A stretch of 64,000 nt of DNA from Brevibacterium ihuae. Its GTDB lineage: Bacteria > Actinomycetota > Actinomycetes > Actinomycetales > Brevibacteriaceae. The first letter of the stretch is position 1, and the number at the start of each line of letters is the position of its first letter. The stretch lies in NCBI RefSeq assembly GCF_900184225.1, contig NZ_FXWZ01000002.1, forward strand, positions 912,369 to 976,368, read 5' to 3'. The notes under the pieces are model-generated. The model was not told the origin of the DNA. It made no database searches and saw nothing but the letters and a program-made list of their open reading frames with translations. Positions 60,430 to 64,000 of this stretch are shown here, piece by piece. A program made the position numbers and the translations under genes.

Positions 60430-60732
60430 GGTCCTGCTTCTTCTGCTGCTGGTGGTAGTCGAAGAACGCCTGCGCGCCCTCCGGGGTGAAGTCCGCCGAG
60501 AGGGCGCTCGTGCGCTTGCGGCGCTCGGCACGCCCGGACTCGCCGCGGCGGTCCTCGATGTAGAGCGTCCAGGTCTCCTGACCGGCGCGCCTGCCCTTCT
60601 TGCTGACCGTGGAGTGCAGACGCATCCGCGGCACCGGCGCGCCGTTCTCGTCGCGGCGGGGCACCCGCTTCCCGGTCTCGTCCTCGACCGTGTTCTGGTC
60701 GTCGATCACCGCTTCGAGACCGGCCTTGTCCG
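60017..60732 (-). pseudogene. Relaxase fragment, copy 2
   Basis: Codons from DKAGLEAVIDDQN to the end of the relaxase frame. The N-terminal domain with the three His residues is gone, so it cannot nick DNA. The reading frame is fused in phase to the dehydratase remnant only by chance of the junction. Confidence 0.75.
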
Positions 60733-61601
60733 AGGATGCCGGCGAGCGCCGTGCCCGCCGCGTGCTCGACGGCGAGGCGGTACTCGTCCCACAGGTGCTG
60801 CCGCGCGCGGACGATCGCGTCGTCGGGAACGAGCACGGACACCACATCGCCCGACTCGGCGAGGCGCAGCGCGGCCTCGGACACGCGGCGCGCTCCGAGC
60901 GAGTCCGCCGCCACCGAATCCGGGGTGACGTCGACCGGGCGCCCCGCCTCGACGGCGGCGGCGAGCGCGCAGCAGTTCTCCGGCTCGACGGCCACCGTGC
61001 GGATCCCGAGGTGCCCCGCCGCCGTCGCGACGCCAGCGAACAGTCCGCCTCCTCCCACCGCGACGACGACGGTGTCGAGATCGGGCACCTGCTCGTGCAG
61101 CTCGACCATGACCGTGCCGGCGCCGGCCGCGATGAGCGGATGGTCGTACGCGTGCGATGACAGCGCGCCCGTCTGCGCGGCGAACTCCGCGCACGCGACC
61201 TGCGCCTCGGCGTACTCGACCCCGACCTGCCGGACGTCCGCGCCGTAGCCGCGCAGCCGCTCGACCTTGACCGCGGGCGCCGTGGTGGGGAGGAACACCG
61301 TCGCGTGGATCCCCTGTTCCCGGGCCGCCCACGCGCACGCCAGCCCCGCGTTGCCGCCCGAGGCGATCGTCACCCCGGCCGCGGGCAGCGTCCCGGCGTC
61401 CTCATGGGCCCGGATGAAGTTCTGTGCTCCCCGGGCCTTGAAGCTCCCGGAGTGCTGGAGGTGTTCGAGCGCGAGGACGATCCTGCACGTCCCGCCGTCG
61501 TCGGTGGGCAGGCCGTCCGCCCCGGCGACGGCGAGCCTCCGCACGGACGGGGCGATCCTCGCGCGCGCGGCCGTGACATCGGCGAAGAGCAGTCCGGTCA
61601 T
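60733..61601 (-). pseudogene. Serine/threonine dehydratase, C-terminus missing
   Basis: 290 codons of a fold-type II PLP enzyme: LEHLQHSGSFKARGAQNF has the PLP Lys (SFKARG), IASGGNAGLACAWAA and VAVGGGGLFAGVATA the phosphate-binding glycines. The last strand and the conserved C-terminal CGGN are lost where the mobilization fragment joins. The frame runs on into relaxase sequence to 60426. Probably inactive. Confidence 0.8.
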
Positions 61602-62284
61602 CGTGCAGTCACCGTGCGCTCGGCATCGAGCGACGACCAGAACGCCGCGAGCTCGGCCGCGAACTCCGCCGGCATGTCGGTGTTCAGCTCGTGCCCGCCG
61701 CCGATGAGCACCCGCAGCCGCGCCCCGGGGATCCCGGCTGCCAGCGCCCGCGCCGCCGGCAGGTTCGGCCGGTCGCGCGAACCGCACAGCACGAGGGTGG
61801 GGACGGTGACGTGGGCGAGGTCGCCGCGGAAGTCAGCGTGCGACGCGGCGTCGAGCGCGGAGAGGAACCGGTCGCGGGTCATCCCCTCCGGGACGGCGAA
61901 CCGCTCCGGCAGGACGCGGAGGATCGCCGACTGCAGCGCCATGAGCGCGCGGGGCGGGTGCACCTGCCCGCCCGACAGCACGAGGGAGGCGACCCGGTCC
62001 GGATGATCGACGGCGACGCGCAGCGCGACCATCGCGCCGAGCGACAGCCCGCACACATGGGCACGGTCGATCCCGTCGCGGTCGAGTCCCGCGATGACGT
62101 CCTCGGCCGCACGTGCGAACGTCAGCGGCGCCGGGTCCACCGCCGGTTCCGGCACGTCGCTCAGCCCGAGGATCGGGGGCGCGGTGCCGCGGTAGCCCGG
62201 CGGAAGATCGGCGAGCACGCGCCGCCAGGAAGCAGGGCCCGCACCGACCCCGTGGAGGAACACGACCTGCTCGCTCTGCGCCAT
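61598..62284 (-). CDS. Alpha/beta hydrolase
   Basis: A 228-residue hydrolase: VVFLHGVGAGPASWRRVL, nucleophile elbow CGLSLGAMV, and GGGHELNTDMP with the His. It resembles 3-oxoadipate enol-lactonase-like proteins but the substrate is unknown. ATG 62284 is 7 nt from minus-strand TACACT (leaderless). Its stop overlaps the dehydratase ATG (ATGA). Confidence 0.82.
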   Translation of the reverse strand: MAQSEQVVFLHGVGAGPASWRRVLADLPPGYRGTAPPILGLSDVPEPAVDPAPLTFARAAEDVIAGLDRDGIDRAHVCGLSLGAMVALRVAVDHPDRVASLVLSGGQVHPPRALMALQSAILRVLPERFAVPEGMTRDRFLSALDAASHADFRGDLAHVTVPTLVLCGSRDRPNLPAARALAAGIPGARLRVLIGGGHELNTDMPAEFAAELAAFWSSLDAERTVTAR

Positions 62285-62291
62285 GCCCACC

Positions 62292-62297
62292 AGTGTA
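62292..62297 (-). promoter_or_regulatory. Leaderless -10 (TACACT)
   Basis: Minus-strand TACACT 7 nt before ATG 62284. Confidence 0.45.
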
Positions 62298-62367
62298 GGC
62301 AGGACTCACCTGTTCCCACGGGCGTGCTCCCCGACCCCGTGTCCGTGCCTCGTGGGACGCTCGCGGC

Positions 62368-63594
62368 ATGAACCTCACCGCGCTCCTCATCACCGCAGTC
62401 CTCTTCCTCCTCGTCGGTGCCGCGCTCGGATGGCTCGTCGGCGCCGCGCGCACCCGCAGCGGCTACGTCGCCCGGCTCGCCGAGGCGCAGACCGCCGAGC
62501 GCCTGCTCAGCGAGCGCACCGCCGCGCTTGAGGCCGACGCCCGGCTCGCGACCGAGCTCACCTCCGCCGTCGGGCCGCTCGCCGCCGGCGTCAGGAGCCT
62601 CCACACCGAGGTCGGGCGGCACGATCGTGAGCGGATCGAGCAGATCACCCGACTGAGCACGCAGATCGCCGCCCTCACCGAACAGAACCGGCGTCTGCAG
62701 GAATCCACCGGGCGGCTGTCGACCGCGCTCCATTCGACGGCGGCCCGCGGGACGTGGGGAGAGGTCCAGCTCCGGCGGATCGTCGAATACTCCGGCATGC
62801 TCCCCCACGTCGACTTCGACACCCAGGTGACCGTGAACCGCGCCGGCGCGGGTGCGCGCGGCTCCCGACCGGACCTCGTCGTGCGCATCCCGGGCGGCGG
62901 CACAATCGTCGTCGACGCCAAGACCCCGCTCGCCGCCCGGCTGCGGTCCGGGGACGATGCGACGGCACAGAATGCGGGCGAAACCGCGACCGCAGAGGCA
63001 CGGAGTCCCGGCGACGACCACGCCCGAGCGCTCCTCCGCCACGTCGACCAGCTCGCCTCGAAGGAGTACTGGGCGCTGTTCGACACCGCGCCGGAGTTCG
63101 TCGTGTGCTTCGTGCCCACCGACGGACTGCTCTCCGAGGCCGCGGCCGCCTACCCGCAGCTCGTCGACCGGGCGCTCGCGAAGAACGTCGTGCTCGCCTC
63201 GCCGTCCACCCTGCTCGTCCTCCTCAAGACCGTCGCACTCAACTGGCGCCAGCACGAGATCAGCACCTCGGCGCAAGAGGTCCTGCGGCTGGGCCGCGAA
63301 CTCTACGAGCGGACGGGGCTGCTCGGCGACCGCCTCACCCGGCTGGGTTCGAGCCTCGAGCGGGCCGTGGCCGAGTACAACGGGTTCATCGGCTCCTTCG
63401 AGTCCCGGTTCCTCGTCACCGCACGGAAGTTCCCGGCGACCGGGGTCGTGCACGACGAACTCGCCGCACTCGACGAGCTCGATGGGCAGACACGCGGGAT
63501 CAGTGCGGCCGAGCTCGCCTCTCCCCCGGAGCTCCGCGCCGGCCCGACCCCCTCCGGGTGGGGAGAGGGCCGGGCCGGATCGCAGAGCGCATGA
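62368..63594 (+). CDS. rmuC: DNA recombination protein RmuC
   Basis: A 408-residue RmuC: one N-terminal transmembrane helix (LTALLITAVLFLLVGAALGWLV), a coiled coil to about residue 125, then the nuclease-like domain with RGTWGEVQLRRIVEYSGM, PDLVVRIPGGGTIVVDAKTPL (PD-(D/E)XK-type residues) and VLASPSTLLVLLKTVALNWRQ. Members limit inversions at short repeats. rmuC near ychF is common in actinobacteria. Confidence 0.92.
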   Translation: MNLTALLITAVLFLLVGAALGWLVGAARTRSGYVARLAEAQTAERLLSERTAALEADARLATELTSAVGPLAAGVRSLHTEVGRHDRERIEQITRLSTQIAALTEQNRRLQESTGRLSTALHSTAARGTWGEVQLRRIVEYSGMLPHVDFDTQVTVNRAGAGARGSRPDLVVRIPGGGTIVVDAKTPLAARLRSGDDATAQNAGETATAEARSPGDDHARALLRHVDQLASKEYWALFDTAPEFVVCFVPTDGLLSEAAAAYPQLVDRALAKNVVLASPSTLLVLLKTVALNWRQHEISTSAQEVLRLGRELYERTGLLGDRLTRLGSSLERAVAEYNGFIGSFESRFLVTARKFPATGVVHDELAALDELDGQTRGISAAELASPPELRAGPTPSGWGEGRAGSQSA

Positions 63595-64000
63595 TCACGG
63601 TCGAGGCGGCTGCGGAGATTGCGGATCCGAGCCGCGATCATTCCGCTTCCGCCGGCGCAGCACCAGGACGATCGCGACGGCGGCGAGCGTGAGGACGAGG
63701 AGGACCCCGATCCCGATGACGATCATCAGCGGCGAGAAGGCGAACCCGATCGCAGAGTCATCACCGTCGCCGGCCCCGGCACCGTCGTCGCCGGTCTCAC
63801 CGGCGCCCGCGGCGCCCTCGGCGTCGATCGGCTCGCCCACGGTGTCCCAGCTCAGGGTGAAGGCGCCCTCGACCCCTTCGAGCTCGGGGCTGTCGACCGA
63901 CATGCCCACCGCCACGTAGTAGAAGCCGGCCACTCCGGCACTGCCCGGGCCGTCGGCACCGAGCCCGCCCTCGGCACCGTTGCGCGGGTTCACCGGGTAG
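63595..64000 (-). CDS. C-terminal end of a membrane-anchored secreted protein (5' end outside window)
   Basis: The frame is open to the window edge. Residues GVAGFYYVAVGMSVDSPELEGVEGAFTLSWDTVGEP form the end of an extracellular domain, followed by a Gly/Ala/Asp-rich linker and one transmembrane helix (LMIVIGIGVLLVLTLAAVAIVLVL) with a short basic tail. It looks like a type I surface protein, perhaps of the VWA-domain kind, but the domain itself lies outside the window. Confidence 0.6.
   Translation of the reverse strand, partial: YPVNPRNGAEGGLGADGPGSAGVAGFYYVAVGMSVDSPELEGVEGAFTLSWDTVGEPIDAEGAAGAGETGDDGAGAGDGDDSAIGFAFSPLMIVIGIGVLLVLTLAAVAIVLVLRRRKRNDRGSDPQSPQPPRP

Larger units (their letters stand above)
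59524..60732 (-). repeat. Second copy of the mobilization module (partial)
   Basis: Corresponds to 55066-56228 of copy 1. Identity is very high except in one inner patch (about 59915-60110) and in the relaxase part at 60580-60705. The copy ends abruptly at 60732, at the sequence CGGCCTTGTCCG, where the dehydratase gene begins. Confidence 0.8.

Noticed and set aside
60426..61787. A 453-residue dehydratase-relaxase fusion protein
   Set aside because: The joined frame after residue 290 is an out-of-frame translation of relaxase DNA; the fusion is a junction accident.

Overview
The window is high-GC DNA (roughly 70 % G+C by eye) from an actinobacterium, probably a member of the Micrococcales; Brevibacterium or a relative is my best guess from gene content (DUF222/HNH endonuclease, actinobacterial two-domain DNA polymerase I homologue, MgtC, PspC, ychF and rmuC on the same contig), but the sequence alone does not prove the genus. 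A recurring -10 hexamer of the type TAGGGT/TAGGCT/TAGACT/TACCGT sits only 6-8 nt before many start codons, so leaderless transcripts are probably common.

Region 1 (1-20.3 kb) is chromosomal backbone: the C-terminal end of a DNA polymerase I-like enzyme, small metabolic and membrane proteins, one tRNA-Gly(CCC), a mismatch-specific uracil-DNA glycosylase, acylphosphatase, lipid kinase, ribosome-rescue factor, methyltransferase, VOC proteins and several genes carrying single-base frameshifts.

Region 2 (20.5-49.8 kb) is a tandem array of genomic islands stacked on the 3' end of ychF. Six copies of the ychF C-terminal coding segment (about 21.17, 29.34, 32.24, 47.24, 47.87 and 49.80 kb) divide it. 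Left to right the cargo is: higBA toxin-antitoxin; a truncated large serine recombinase; a decaying fatty-acid block (TetR, oleate hydratase, 3-hydroxyacyl-CoA dehydrogenase, broken repair and membrane genes); two unknown membrane proteins; a block of gene remnants (nucleotidyltransferase antitoxin, PIN toxin, GNAT) with an intact hydrolase and a Tat-type lipoprotein; an orphan higA with IS3 debris; a complete five-gene class 1 DISARM anti-phage operon (drmD-drmMI-drmA-drmB-drmC, 33.3-47.1 kb); and a GmrSD-type (DUF262/DUF1524) restriction gene with two small unknown genes. The last group is chained by overlapping stop/start codons directly to the end of ychF itself.

Region 3 (50.9-64 kb) returns to backbone (hydrolase, LLM oxidoreductase, threonine dehydratase, hydrolase, rmuC, end of a membrane-anchored secreted protein). 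It is interrupted at 52.74-60.73 kb by a second mosaic element made of two repeats of the plan 'cargo + mobilization module': merR-merA-membrane protein followed by MobC-like/relaxase/coiled-coil membrane genes, then a GyrI-like/MerR/SnoaL operon followed by a 5'-truncated second copy of the mobilization genes. This element removed the start of the LLM oxidoreductase and the end of the dehydratase.

The most interesting feature is the ychF site. The half-sites allow an integration site with 19-bp inverted arms to be reconstructed, and integration appears to give YchF a new C-terminal tail whose stop codon overlaps the start of the first island gene, so the defence cargo may be expressed by translational coupling to an essential-type housekeeping gene.
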